DNA of 33,689 nt, taken from Bacteroidaceae bacterium (GTDB lineage: Bacteria; Bacteroidota; Bacteroidia; Bacteroidales; Barnesiellaceae_A). This document shows positions 7,303-16,825 of the stretch, one piece after another. The stretch spans positions 1 through 33,689 of the forward strand of contig JAFXAB010000038.1 in NCBI GenBank assembly GCA_017522135.1. Reading direction: 5' to 3'. The notes under the pieces are model-generated. The model had not been told where the DNA came from. It saw only the letters and a list, made by a program, of their open reading frames with translations, and searched no databases. The position numbers and the translations under genes were made by a program. Within the stretch, counting starts at the first letter, position 1; each line of letters begins with the position of its first letter.

Positions 7303-10300
7303 TTATTTCTTGTTTTCCTCTACCCAGCGGCGTGCATTTACAAATGCTTCTATCCAAGGTGTTACCTCGTCGCTGAGACGACGCTCGGCAGGATAGTAGG
7401 CACATTGCCATGGGAAGATGGCACGCTCCAAGTGGGGCATCATGGCCAAGTGACGACCATCGGCACTGCATATACCGGCTATACCTTCGGGCGAGCCGTT
7501 GGGGTTGGCGGGATAGGCGTTGTAGTTGTAGCGGGCTATCACGTTGTAGCGGTCGGTCGAGTAGGGAAGTTCAAACTTGCCTTCACCGTGAGCAATCCAT
7601 ATACCCAACTTGCTACCGGAGAGTGAGCGGAACATTACCGAATTGTTCTCAGGAATGGCAAGGCTTATGAAGTTGCTCTCGAACTTGTGTGAGTCGTTGT
7701 GACGCATGCGAGGTTTCTCGGCGTGGTCGGGAGTAAGCAGGCCGAGTTCAACCATCAATTGACAACCATTGCATATACCCAATGACAAGGTGTCGGGGCG
7801 TGCATAGAAACGTTCAAGTGTCTCGCGGGCTGTGTCGTTATAACGGAAACCTCCGGCCCAACCTTTTGCCGAGCCCAAGACATCGCTGTTTGAGAAACCA
7901 CCACAGTATACTATCATATTAACGTCGTCGAGTGTCTCACGGCCACTTGTAAGGTCGGTCATGTGTACGTCTTTGACATCGAATCCTGCCAAGTAGAGCG
8001 AGTAGGCCATTTCGCGGTCGCCGTTTACACCTTTCTCACGGATGATGGCGGCACGTATTCCGGTGCGCTCACGACGGTCGGCACTGATGCCGTATTGTTC
8101 CATGCGACCGGTAAAGTCGACGGGCATTTGTATGTCGAGAGGTTGTTCCTTGTAGTTGAGGAAACGAGCGCGAGCACACTCCTCGCCACTTTGCTTGCGG
8201 TCGAGCAAGTATGACGATGCATACCATACATCGCGCAAATGGTCGATGAAGAATTGATATTGTGCACCGTTCTTTTCTATCATTATATGACGTTCCTCGC
8301 TGGGCTTACCTATGCGCAAGAAACCTACGCCGGCATTTTTGAGAACTTTCTCAAATTCTTCGGGATGAGCTGTTTGCATAACCACACCGGGGTTCTCGGC
8401 AAAGAGTATCTTGATGAGGTCTTTCTCGGGGAGAGCATCGAAGCATACATCCATACCACCCTCGACATTGGCAAAGCACATCTCGAGCAATGTGGTGATG
8501 ATACCACCGGCCGAGATATCGTGACCTGCCAATACAAGATCGCGCTTGATGAGTTGTTGTACAGCTCCAAAAGCGTTGGCAAAGTATTCGGTGTCTTGTA
8601 CAGTGGGACACTCGACACCGACAGAGCCCAACGATTGGGCAAATGCCGAGCCTCCGAGTTTGAGGCTGTCGAATGAGAAGTCGATGTAGTAGATGGCACT
8701 CTCGGCAATGTTTTGCATCACGGGCGATACAACACGACGCACATCGCTCACTTCGGCTCCGGCAGAGATAATTACTGTACCGGGTGAGAATACCTTCTCT
8801 TTGCCATACTTTTGAGTCATTGAGAGCGAGTCTTTACCAGTGGGGATGTTGATACCCAACGAGCAAGCAAAGTCGCTACAAGCCTCAACGGCCTTGTATA
8901 AGCGGGCATCTTCGCCCTCATTCTTGCAAGGCCACATCCAGTTGGCACTGAGCGATACGCTGTCGAGACCTTCGGCAAGAGGAGCCCATACAATATTGGT
9001 AAGAGCCTCGGCTACAGCCAATACCGATCCGGCAGCCGGGTCGATGAGGGCGGCTTGGGGTGCATGACCTATAGACGTAGCGATACCGGCACGACCGCGA
9101 TAGTCGAGAGCTACGACACCACAGTCGCTCAAGGGGAGTTGTATCTCGCCTTGGCATTGTTGGCGTGCAATTTTACCGGTTACCGAGCGGTCTACCTTGT
9201 TGGTGAGCCAGTCTTTACAAGCTACGGCTTCGAGTTGCAATACTTGCTCTACATATTCGTCAAGGTTCTTTATATCGTAGTTGGCATCGATGTAGCTCTC
9301 TTCGACCGTTTTGTCGTGCATGTATGTGCGAGGAGCTTTGCCAAACATATCTTCCATGTTGAGGTCTATGGGGCGTATACCGTCGGCTTGTTCAAATACA
9401 AAGCGGTCGTCGCCGGTTGTTTCGCCAACAACATACATAGGAGCACGCTCGCGCTCGGCAATGCGGCGTACACGCTCGATGTCGTTCTCGCCTATAATCA
9501 TACCCATGCGCTCTTGGCTCTCGTTGCCTACAATCTCCTTGGCCGAGAGAGTGGGGTCGCCTACAGGCAGAGCTGCCATATCTATCTTACCACCGGTCTC
9601 TTCTACCAACTCTGAGAGTGAATTGAGGTGGCCTCCTGCACCATGGTCGTGAATAGATACAATGGGGTTGTCGGAGCTCTCGGCAAGGGCACGTATCACG
9701 TTGGATACACGCTTTTGCATCTCGGGGTTGGCACGTTGTACGGCATTCAGTTCTATAGCGTTGGCATATTGGCCGGTTTCTACCGACGAAACAGCACCAC
9801 CGCCCATACCGATGCGGTAGTTGTCGCCACCCATTACTACAACCTTTTGGCCGGGGGTGGGTGTGCCCTTGAGGGCGTCGCGCATTGTGCCAAATCCTAC
9901 ACCACCGGCAAGCATGATTACCTTGTCGTAGGCATATTTCTTGTCATTCTCGGCATGCTCGAATGTGAGCAATGAACCACAGATGAGGGGTTGACCAAAT
10001 TTATTACCAAAGTCCGATGCTCCGTTTGATGCTTTGATGAGAATTTCTTCGGGCGATTGATACAACCACTTGCGTGCCGCCATGGCACGTTCTTCCCATG
10101 TACGACCCGACTCGGTGCGAGGGTATGATGTCATGTAAACAGCAGTACCGGCAATGGGCAATGATGCCTTGCCTCCGCCCAGACGGTCGCGAATTTCGCC
10201 ACCTGTACCTGTTGCAGCACCATTGAAGGGCTCGACGGTTGTGGGGAAGTTGTGTGTCTCGGCCTTGAGTGAGATAACGGTTTTTACATCACGTACCTCA

Positions 10301-10998
10301 AAGTAGTCTGATGTCTCGGGGTTGACGGGAGCAAATTGCTCTACTACAGGACCTTCAACAAAGGCTACATTGTCTTTGTAGGCCGATACAAGTTTATTGG
10401 GATTGTATTCGGATGTTTTTTTGATAAGTTTGAAGAGTGAACTCTCTTTCTCTACACCATCGATGATAAATACACCGTTGAAGATTTTGTGGCGGCAGTG
10501 CTCCGAGTTTACTTGTGAGAAACCAAACACCTCGCTGTCGGTGAGAGGGCGACCCAATCGAGTACTCAATTCGCGCAGATAAGCAACCTCGTCGGCACTG
10601 AGGGCCAGACCCTCGCTCTCGTTGTATGCCTCAATGTCTTCGATGTGTACGATGGCATCGGGTTGTTTGTTGATTTCAAATATGGTTGCATCGATACCAT
10701 TGTAGAGGCGTTGCAACATCTTGTCGTATGTTGCATTCTCTCCTGTTACAGGGTAGAACTCTTCGATGCGACTGATGCCTGCAATACCCATGTTCTGGGT
10801 TATCTCTACGGCATTGGTGCTCCACGGAGTTATCATCTCTTTGCGTGGACCTACAAACCATCCTGAGAGGGTGGTATCGGGTAGTTGTACGGCATTGTCG
10901 AAGAGCCATACCAATTTCTCGCTCTCTTCGGCCGAGAACATGTGGTCACTCTCTACAACAATTACATTTTGTTGGGTAGTTTTGAAAAAAAGAACCAT
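7303..10998 (-). CDS. purL: Phosphoribosylformylglycinamidine synthase, single-chain
   Basis: This 1231-residue enzyme catalyses the fourth step of de novo purine synthesis, converting FGAR, glutamine and ATP to FGAM in the cytoplasm. The length fits the large single-chain form in which the synthase and the glutaminase (PurQ-like) are fused. The N-terminal part has the FGAR-AT linker segment SEVFGFSQVNSEHCRHKIFN and the glycine-rich GGVGFGTMRDAL region. The C-terminal ~245 residues form a class I glutaminase with nucleophile Cys in GICNGCQ (about residue 1076) and the His/Glu pair in MMPHLE (about 1189/1191). All catalytic motifs look intact. The gene has its own consensus promoter at 11060-11090 and an unusual palindrome in the leader. 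Confidence 0.97.
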   Translation of the reverse strand: MVLFFKTTQQNVIVVESDHMFSAEESEKLVWLFDNAVQLPDTTLSGWFVGPRKEMITPWSTNAVEITQNMGIAGISRIEEFYPVTGENATYDKMLQRLYNGIDATIFEINKQPDAIVHIEDIEAYNESEGLALSADEVAYLRELSTRLGRPLTDSEVFGFSQVNSEHCRHKIFNGVFIIDGVEKESSLFKLIKKTSEYNPNKLVSAYKDNVAFVEGPVVEQFAPVNPETSDYFEVRDVKTVISLKAETHNFPTTVEPFNGAATGTGGEIRDRLGGGKASLPIAGTAVYMTSYPRTESGRTWEERAMAARKWLYQSPEEILIKASNGASDFGNKFGQPLICGSLLTFEHAENDKKYAYDKVIMLAGGVGFGTMRDALKGTPTPGQKVVVMGGDNYRIGMGGGAVSSVETGQYANAIELNAVQRANPEMQKRVSNVIRALAESSDNPIVSIHDHGAGGHLNSLSELVEETGGKIDMAALPVGDPTLSAKEIVGNESQERMGMIIGENDIERVRRIAERERAPMYVVGETTGDDRFVFEQADGIRPIDLNMEDMFGKAPRTYMHDKTVEESYIDANYDIKNLDEYVEQVLQLEAVACKDWLTNKVDRSVTGKIARQQCQGEIQLPLSDCGVVALDYRGRAGIATSIGHAPQAALIDPAAGSVLAVAEALTNIVWAPLAEGLDSVSLSANWMWPCKNEGEDARLYKAVEACSDFACSLGINIPTGKDSLSMTQKYGKEKVFSPGTVIISAGAEVSDVRRVVSPVMQNIAESAIYYIDFSFDSLKLGGSAFAQSLGSVGVECPTVQDTEYFANAFGAVQQLIKRDLVLAGHDISAGGIITTLLEMCFANVEGGMDVCFDALPEKDLIKILFAENPGVVMQTAHPEEFEKVLKNAGVGFLRIGKPSEERHIMIEKNGAQYQFFIDHLRDVWYASSYLLDRKQSGEECARARFLNYKEQPLDIQMPVDFTGRMEQYGISADRRERTGIRAAIIREKGVNGDREMAYSLYLAGFDVKDVHMTDLTSGRETLDDVNMIVYCGGFSNSDVLGSAKGWAGGFRYNDTARETLERFYARPDTLSLGICNGCQLMVELGLLTPDHAEKPRMRHNDSHKFESNFISLAIPENNSVMFRSLSGSKLGIWIAHGEGKFELPYSTDRYNVIARYNYNAYPANPNGSPEGIAGICSADGRHLAMMPHLERAIFPWQCAYYPAERRLSDEVTPWIEAFVNARRWVEENKK

Positions 10999-11029
10999 TA
11001 TGTGTTGTGTTTAAGAATTAACTAATACG

Positions 11030-11046
11030 CGCACGCATTGCGTGCG
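11030..11046. promoter_or_regulatory. Perfect palindrome in the purL leader
   Basis: CGCACGCATTGCGTGCG has 8-bp arms around a single central T. It lies about 8-24 bases past the predicted purL transcription start and 32 bases before the ATG. It could be an operator for a dimeric repressor, or an RNA hairpin. Which regulator would bind is not known. Confidence 0.5.
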
Positions 11047-11059
11047 ATTGATATGAGTG

Positions 11060-11090
11060 CAAAAATAATGAAAAATACATTTATAGCAAA
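11060..11090 (-). promoter_or_regulatory. Promoter of purL
   Basis: On the minus strand there is TATTTTTG (11060-11067) and TTTG (11087-11090) separated by 19 bases, an exact match to the Bacteroidota promoter pattern. The predicted start near 11053 gives a leader of about 55 nt. Confidence 0.75.
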
Positions 11091-11143
11091 CTATTTTGCC
11101 ATAACATTTTTGCCTATTGGCTAAGTGCTTTTCAGTGAGTTTG

Positions 11144-12514
11144 TTATACAACTTCTTGAGCCGATTTGGGTTGCTTGTTGTTGTTGCGCATGTATATCCA
11201 CAATGCAGCCGATGCAACAAAGAATGCTATAATGTCGGATAGAGGCAGACTTGCCCATACACCGTCGATACCGTAAAAGTTGGGCAGTATGAGCAATGCC
11301 GGAATGAGGAAGATGAGTTGGCGCGAAAGTGATAGGAATATCGAAACTTTGGCTTTACCTATCGACTGGAAGAAATTTGATATAACGATTTGTCCTCCAA
11401 TAAAACAGAAAGCCAAGCATGAAATACGCAATCCGTTTGAAGCCAATTCGATAAGCGTGGCATCGGTGGTAAAAAGACTCACGACTTGTGTGGGTATGAG
11501 TTGAGCCATTACAAAGCCCAATGAAGTAACGATTGTACCGGCTATGATACCATAAATGAGGGTACGATTGACACGTGCTCTCTGGCGTGCTCCGTAGTTG
11601 TATCCGATGATGGGTTGCATACCCTGGGTTATACCCATGGCTGTCATGGCAAAGAGCATGAGTACACGGTTGGTAATACCGTATGCACCTACTGCCAAGT
11701 CGCCTCCATACTTAATAAACGAGCGGTTGATAATGATGACTACCAAGCAACTGCAAGCGTTCATCAGAAAGGGTGAGAGTCCTATCGAAAATATACGTCC
11801 CACAATGGAGGCTTTGAGTCGATTGTGTCTCTTGTCGAAGTGTACAAAACTGTTCTTTGAGAAAAAGTGACGCAGCACCCATATCAAGCCTATTGTTTGC
11901 GATACGAGCGTAGCAAGGGCGGCTCCTCGTATGCCCCATTTGAAGCTAAATATAAAGATGGGGGCTAAGATGATGTTGGCAATAACCGATATGATAGACG
12001 ACATCATTGCCTTTGTAGGGTAGCCGGTCGATCGCATTACATTGTTGAGACCGATAAAAAGGTAGGCTATGGGAGTGCCTATGAGTATAACTTGCATAAA
12101 CTCTCGTGCGTAGGGTAGTGTGCCCTCGCTTGCACCAAAGAAGAGTAAAATGGGGTCGAGGAATAATAATGATATGCCTCCAAAACATATCGAACTGATA
12201 AGACATAGCCACACTACGTTGTGTAGTGTCTCGGTGGCACGTTGGGTATCGCGTTGCCCTAAGAAAATAGAACTGATGGTAGCACCGCCTATGCCCACAA
12301 GATTGCAAAATGCAATGACAAGATTCATCAGCGGGAAAGTAACGGCCAAGCCTGCTATGGCTGTAGCTCCTACGCCTTGGCCTATAAATATACTGTCGAT
12401 GATGTGATATAACGAACTCACTGTCATTGCAATAATGGCAGGTATAGAGTATTGTAAGAGTAGCTTGCCTATAGGGGCTGTGCCCAATATTTGTGGAGAT
12501 TGTTTTTCGGTCAT
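11144..12514 (-). CDS. MATE family multidrug/cation antiporter
   Basis: A 456-residue integral inner-membrane protein with about twelve hydrophobic segments in two homologous halves. The N terminus reads GTAPIGKLLLQYSIPAI, then DSIFIGQGVG, which is typical of MATE transporters (MepA/DinF-like branch) that export drugs or metabolites against Na+ or H+. The second half has the matching GITQGMQPIIGYNYGA motif. The length is normal for the family and the substrate cannot be read from sequence. It is followed by purL on the same strand after about 145 bases, but purL has its own promoter. A good -7 box lies about 23 bases upstream of the start. Confidence 0.92.
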   Translation of the reverse strand: MTEKQSPQILGTAPIGKLLLQYSIPAIIAMTVSSLYHIIDSIFIGQGVGATAIAGLAVTFPLMNLVIAFCNLVGIGGATISSIFLGQRDTQRATETLHNVVWLCLISSICFGGISLLFLDPILLFFGASEGTLPYAREFMQVILIGTPIAYLFIGLNNVMRSTGYPTKAMMSSIISVIANIILAPIFIFSFKWGIRGAALATLVSQTIGLIWVLRHFFSKNSFVHFDKRHNRLKASIVGRIFSIGLSPFLMNACSCLVVIIINRSFIKYGGDLAVGAYGITNRVLMLFAMTAMGITQGMQPIIGYNYGARQRARVNRTLIYGIIAGTIVTSLGFVMAQLIPTQVVSLFTTDATLIELASNGLRISCLAFCFIGGQIVISNFFQSIGKAKVSIFLSLSRQLIFLIPALLILPNFYGIDGVWASLPLSDIIAFFVASAALWIYMRNNNKQPKSAQEVV

Positions 12515-12536
12515 ATCTATCCAACAATTAATGGTG

Positions 12537-12544
12537 CAAATTTA
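12537..12544 (-). promoter_or_regulatory. -7 box for the MATE gene
   Basis: Minus-strand TAAATTTG matches TAnnTTTG. A TTTG at 12560-12563 is only 15 bases upstream, shorter than usual. The predicted leader is under 20 nt. Confidence 0.5.
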
Positions 12545-12584
12545 GCTATTATTTTGCTACAAAATGCCGGATATTGGGGCTTTT

Positions 12585-13319
12585 TTATTCTATGGGCTCT
12601 TCGTCGGGTAATGCCGATGCGATGCGATTGTACGACTCTTTCATGAGTATATCCATATCATACTTGCCATCGGTAGGTGGTGTTATGGGGCGGTGAATGG
12701 TGAGTGTTACCTTGCCCGGATGTATATTAAAGCCACCTTTGGGTAGTAAATCGAAAGCCCCGTCTATTGTCATGGGTACTACGGGTAGTGACAACTCTTC
12801 GGCCAACAAGAAAGCTCCTCGCTTGAAGGGGTTCATGCGCCCATTGGTGCATCTTGTGCCTTCGGGAAATACAACCAGCGACATACCTCCTCTCAGGGTG
12901 TTGGCTGCTTTGTGCATCGTCTCGCGAATAGAGGCCTTGGATGAACGATCTACCATGATGTGGCCGGCAAATTCGCATGCAGTACCTACAAAGGGTATCT
13001 TCTTGAGCGATTTTTTCATCATCCACTTGAAGTTGTGTCCCAAGTATCCGTATATGAGGAATATATCGAATGAACCTTGGTGGTTGGCCACAAAGACATA
13101 GGAGGTTTGAGGGTTGATATTCTCCTTTCCCTTTATCTTGGTGCGTATAAGCAGTATGCTACATATACATCGAGCCCATAGCATAGGAGGATAGTAACCC
13201 CAGAAATCGCGATTGCCTATGGCTGCACCTATGATGGTTATGAGGCTGGCAATTAAAGTTATAACGATAATTATAGGAAAAGCGATAAGCCACTGATAGA
13301 GTATGTAAAATAGTCGCAT
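12585..13319 (-). CDS. plsC: 1-acyl-sn-glycerol-3-phosphate acyltransferase (PlsC family)
   Basis: A 244-residue membrane-associated enzyme. An N-terminal hydrophobic stretch (about residues 9-34) is followed by the catalytic HX4D motif NHQGSFD (His80, Asp85) and the substrate-binding motif FPEGTR (151-156). It would add the second acyl chain to lysophosphatidic acid in phospholipid synthesis. Related acyltransferases (for example on ornithine lipids) share these motifs, so the exact acceptor is inferred. It lies 30 bases downstream of the gene that starts at 13976, and the two are probably co-transcribed. Confidence 0.87.
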   Translation of the reverse strand: MRLFYILYQWLIAFPIIIVITLIASLITIIGAAIGNRDFWGYYPPMLWARCICSILLIRTKIKGKENINPQTSYVFVANHQGSFDIFLIYGYLGHNFKWMMKKSLKKIPFVGTACEFAGHIMVDRSSKASIRETMHKAANTLRGGMSLVVFPEGTRCTNGRMNPFKRGAFLLAEELSLPVVPMTIDGAFDLLPKGGFNIHPGKVTLTIHRPITPPTDGKYDMDILMKESYNRIASALPDEEPIE

Positions 13320-13349
13320 GTGAACTGAATTTTTTTTGAGTGTTGTTTG

Positions 13350-13976
13350 TTAGAATGTTATACCTATTCTTATAGATGCTCCGTGTAGTGCATTATGAGT
13401 ATATATCCCGAAGGGAACTATCTGAGTGTAGTTATATCCGACTATTGCATGTATCTTGAATCGGCGGTTGTGCAACAGCTTGAAACCTATACCGGCCGAT
13501 GTGAACAGACCGGTGTTGTGTGTGTCGTTGCTCAACTCATTGATTGACATACCGGCTTTTATATCGGCAAAACACAGCGATTGTCCTTCCTTGAAGTTGC
13601 AACGAAACAATATGTATATGGGAATGAGTGTGCGGTTGTGTGACAGCGTGGGATGAAATCCTATACCCATACCCAAGGTTTGTATCACACCTTTGCGATA
13701 ACCTCCGTAGATGTCTATATCGAAATGGCTGGATTCTGTACCCGAAAAATCCATTGTTGCACCGGCTTCAACTCCAAATGCAAAGGGGCGGGTAGGTGTG
13801 TTTACATGTTTTTCAATCGCAGTGTTTTCGCTTGCAGTACCTGTTCGGGGTAATCCTGTCGGTATATTTTGTTGCAACTCTATAACTTGCTGTCCCGCAG
13901 ACGATTGTGTGAATGTTAAAAACACAAGCACGCACAATGTTGTTATATAATTCTTTATTGCCGATACAGTATTCAT
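13350..13976 (-). CDS. Small outer-membrane beta-barrel protein
   Basis: A 208-residue protein with an N-terminal signal peptide (hydrophobic stretch about residues 11-25, cut near SSAGQ). After a ~40-residue linker, alternating polar and hydrophobic strands run to the end, and the last residue is Phe (SIRIGITF), as in many outer-membrane barrels. Segments such as IDIYGGYRKGVI and GIGFKLL fit transmembrane beta strands with glycine/aromatic girdles. I do not recognise a specific family beyond the porin-like/OmpA-barrel style. It likely forms an operon with the downstream acyltransferase gene. Confidence 0.7.
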   Translation of the reverse strand: MNTVSAIKNYITTLCVLVFLTFTQSSAGQQVIELQQNIPTGLPRTGTASENTAIEKHVNTPTRPFAFGVEAGATMDFSGTESSHFDIDIYGGYRKGVIQTLGMGIGFHPTLSHNRTLIPIYILFRCNFKEGQSLCFADIKAGMSINELSNDTHNTGLFTSAGIGFKLLHNRRFKIHAIVGYNYTQIVPFGIYTHNALHGASIRIGITF

Positions 13977-14179
13977 ACTTGACGAAATAATAATTTTCAG
14001 CGAATATACTTATTTATTATAAAAACGCAAAGCATGTATTGTTAAGTTTTATGTAAATTGAATTTTATACAATTATTATCTTGCTTGTTTGTATATGTTG
14101 TTGCAATCAATCTCAAAAATACGTTTCACTCACTGTGAAAAAAATTGAGGTAAATACTTCGTTTTTCGCTTGTTTTTAT

Positions 14180-14187
14180 TATTTTTG
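14180..14187 (+). promoter_or_regulatory. Possible -7 box for the copper ATPase gene
   Basis: TATTTTTG matches TAnnTTTG about 60 bases before the ATG at 14248. The -33 region is only TTCG, so the match is partial. The 271-base gap lies between divergent genes and must hold promoters for both. Confidence 0.4.
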
Positions 14188-14247
14188 TCCATGCTGTACT
14201 CTATAGTTATAGGTATAGTAAAAACTTTTATCAGGTAGATTATAAGT

Positions 14248-16452
14248 ATGAATGAAAATATTGTGTCGGCAACATTCCCGATATTAAATATGGCATGTGC
14301 CGCATGTTCGGCCGCTGTTGAGCAGACTTTAAGAGGAGAAAAAGGTGTTGTTGAAGCAACTGTAAATCTGGCTGCTGCACAGGCTTATGTGCAGTATGAC
14401 AAGCGCATTACATCGCCTCGCAAGCTGGCCAAAGCCGTTAAGGCTGCCGGATTTGTCATGGTAGAATCTTCGGAGGATAATACCGAGGTGGTTGCAGGCT
14501 ATCATAGAGAGCGTGCACGCCGTTGGCGCATAAGAACTATTGGCTCGATGATATTTTTTATACCGTTGATGGTGTTGTCGATGCTCATGCCCGATATTGC
14601 TTACCTTCATTATATACTATGGGCGTTGGCTACGCCTGTATTATTTGTCTTTGGCATTGATTTTTATAAAGGAGCATGGAAACAAGCGATACATGGTCGT
14701 GCCAATATGGATACACTCGTGGCTGTGAGCACTTCGGTAGCATATCTGTTCAGCGTTTTCAATACGCTGTTTCCCGATTTTTGGTTGCAAAGGGGCTTGG
14801 AGGCTCATGTGTACTTTGAGGCGTCGGCCGGTATAATAGCTTTTGTGTCAATAGGAAAGATGCTTGAAGAACGGGCAAAAGATAACACAACGACAGCGAT
14901 AACAAAATTGATGGGACTGCAACCCCGCGATGTAACCCGTATTGCCGACAATGGCGATATGCAGGTAGTGCCTATCTCTACGGTAGTAGAAGGAGACTCG
15001 CTTATGGCGCGCTCGGGCGAGCGTATAGCATTGGACGGTGTGGTGTATAGCGGTGAGTCGTATGTCGATGAGAGTATGCTCACCGGTGAGCATATGCCTG
15101 TAAAGAAGCAAGACGGTAGTGCGGTATATGCCGGTACACTCAATGGCAAGGGAGTCTTGTGTTATAAGGTAGTCAAAACCGGCAATTCAACTCTTCTCTC
15201 GCAAATAATACATTTTGTACAAGAAGCGCAAGGCAGCAAAGCTCCTGTTCAGCGATTGGTCGATAAAGTGGCATCTGTTTTTGTCCCGGTCGTTTTCATC
15301 ATTGCAGTTGTAGCCTTTGTTGTATGGCTGCTCTGTGGTGGCGAAGATGCCTTCTTGCATGCCCTGTTGGCATTTGTCACAATCTTGGTTATAGCCTGTC
15401 CTTGTGCCCTCGGATTGGCTACCCCCACGGCTATAACTGTGGCCATGGGCAAGGCTGCGCAAAAAGGTATTCTTATAAAAAGTGCCGAAGCCTTGGAAAA
15501 TGCGTGTCGTGTTACTGCGGTGGTGTTGGACAAGACCGGCACTATCACACAAGGTGCTCCTGCTGTAGTGCATACTCATTGGTGTGAGGAAGCACTTGCC
15601 AAGCAAGTGTTGTATGACATAGAGACTCGATCGGAGCATCCATTGGCCCTGGCTGTGGTTGCGTTGCTTGATGGTAGAACTGCCGGTGAGATAACACAAT
15701 TTGAGACGCTTCCCGGATATGGTGTTACAGCATGTATAGGTCTTGACAGATATTACATAGGCAATAGTGCTCTATTGACCAATCACAATATAGCAATGCC
15801 CGATGAGCTTACACGTTTGTCTCAATCGTGGACACACGAAGCGAGTACCGTTGTATGGGTGGCAGCTGCCGATAGAGTTTTGGCTCTGTTGGCCATAGCC
15901 GACCCTCTCAAAGCTACCTCCGAGCAGGCTGTAAATAGATTGCAACAAGCCGGACTGAAAGTATATATGCTCACCGGTGACAACCAAGCTACAGCCGAAG
16001 CTATAGCACGTAAAGTGGGTGTCAAAAATGTGATTGCCGGAATGTTGCCGGAGCAGAAGGCCTTGTTTGTAAAACAGTTGCAACAAAACGGTGAAGTGGT
16101 GGCGATGATAGGCGATGGAATAAACGACTCTGCTGCATTGGCTCAAGCCGATATAAGTATTGCAATGGGACATGGTAGTGATATTGCCATGGATGTTGCT
16201 GCAATGACCATTATATCGGATGATTTAAATCGTATACAACAAGCTATACATCTTTCGCAACAGACCACAGTGACCATTCGTCAAAATCTATTTTGGGCAT
16301 TTATATATAATGTAATAGGTATACCCATTGCAGCCGGTGTGTTGTATCCATGTTGCGGATTTTTGCTCAATCCCATGATTGCAAGTGCGGCGATGGCAAT
16401 GAGCAGTGTGTGTGTCGTGAGCAATAGCTTGCGATTGAATAGAAAAAAATAA
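14248..16452 (+). CDS. copA: Copper-translocating P1B-type ATPase
   Basis: A 734-residue inner-membrane pump that exports Cu(I) using ATP. Domain order: an N-terminal heavy-metal-associated domain with CAAC (Cys17, Cys20), membrane helices, the actuator loop with TGEHMPV, the membrane metal site CPC (384-386) in IACPCALGLATPTA, the phosphorylation site DKTGT (Asp428), the SEHPLA motif of P1B ATPases, TGDNQAT, and the hinge GDGIND (from 622). All key residues are present and the length is normal for a one-HMA CopA. It is followed after about 20 bases by a small HMA protein that probably delivers copper to it. Confidence 0.95.
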   Translation: MNENIVSATFPILNMACAACSAAVEQTLRGEKGVVEATVNLAAAQAYVQYDKRITSPRKLAKAVKAAGFVMVESSEDNTEVVAGYHRERARRWRIRTIGSMIFFIPLMVLSMLMPDIAYLHYILWALATPVLFVFGIDFYKGAWKQAIHGRANMDTLVAVSTSVAYLFSVFNTLFPDFWLQRGLEAHVYFEASAGIIAFVSIGKMLEERAKDNTTTAITKLMGLQPRDVTRIADNGDMQVVPISTVVEGDSLMARSGERIALDGVVYSGESYVDESMLTGEHMPVKKQDGSAVYAGTLNGKGVLCYKVVKTGNSTLLSQIIHFVQEAQGSKAPVQRLVDKVASVFVPVVFIIAVVAFVVWLLCGGEDAFLHALLAFVTILVIACPCALGLATPTAITVAMGKAAQKGILIKSAEALENACRVTAVVLDKTGTITQGAPAVVHTHWCEEALAKQVLYDIETRSEHPLALAVVALLDGRTAGEITQFETLPGYGVTACIGLDRYYIGNSALLTNHNIAMPDELTRLSQSWTHEASTVVWVAAADRVLALLAIADPLKATSEQAVNRLQQAGLKVYMLTGDNQATAEAIARKVGVKNVIAGMLPEQKALFVKQLQQNGEVVAMIGDGINDSAALAQADISIAMGHGSDIAMDVAAMTIISDDLNRIQQAIHLSQQTTVTIRQNLFWAFIYNVIGIPIAAGVLYPCCGFLLNPMIASAAMAMSSVCVVSNSLRLNRKK

Positions 16453-16471
16453 TTGCAAAACAATAGAAGTT

Positions 16472-16732
16472 ATGAAATGGAATGTAGTTCTTGACAAGCT
16501 TACGGGTAAACGCACCGATAATGCAAATGTGTGGCGTTTTCGTACAAGTATCATGTGTAATGGTTGTATAGCCAAGGTAAAACCTATCCTTGATAATGCC
16601 GAAGGTGTGGAGTCGTGGAGTGTCAATCTTGATACGCCCGAGCGTGTCCTCACGATAGTGCCCAATGGTATTGCCGAGGAGGAATTGTTGACTATGTTGC
16701 GAGGTGCCGGATTTACGATAGAACGTATCTAA
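16472..16732 (+). CDS. Heavy-metal-associated (CopZ-like) metallochaperone
   Basis: This 86-residue protein has one HMA-type domain. The metal-binding loop is MCNGCIAKV (Cys29, Cys32), followed by the expected beta-alpha-beta pattern (VESWSVNLDTPERVLTI, then EEELLTMLRGAGF). It has an extra ~20-residue N-terminal stretch compared with classical CopZ. Its place 19 bases downstream of the copper ATPase gene, in the same direction, supports a role in copper hand-off or as a copper buffer. Confidence 0.87.
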   Translation: MKWNVVLDKLTGKRTDNANVWRFRTSIMCNGCIAKVKPILDNAEGVESWSVNLDTPERVLTIVPNGIAEEELLTMLRGAGFTIERI

Positions 16733-16766
16733 GGCCTGTAGCCTGTTTGATGTTGGTATAGAACAG

Positions 16767-16800
16767 CAGCGGGTGATGTTGTGGAAAGCATCACCCGCTG
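16767..16800. terminator. Terminator between the copper operon and the RelA/SpoT gene
   Basis: A perfect 12-bp inverted repeat CAGCGGGTGATG with its complement has a 10-nt loop. It lies between two convergent genes. The flanking U tracts are short (TTATT on the plus strand). Confidence 0.7.
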
Positions 16801-16825
16801 TTATTGGTGGTAATGGTATTGTTTC

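Noticed and set aside
11946..12527. 193-residue minus-strand frame overlapping the MATE gene
   Set aside because: It is the same strand read in another frame inside an intact MATE transporter, with a His/Arg/Tyr-rich composition typical of a shifted frame.
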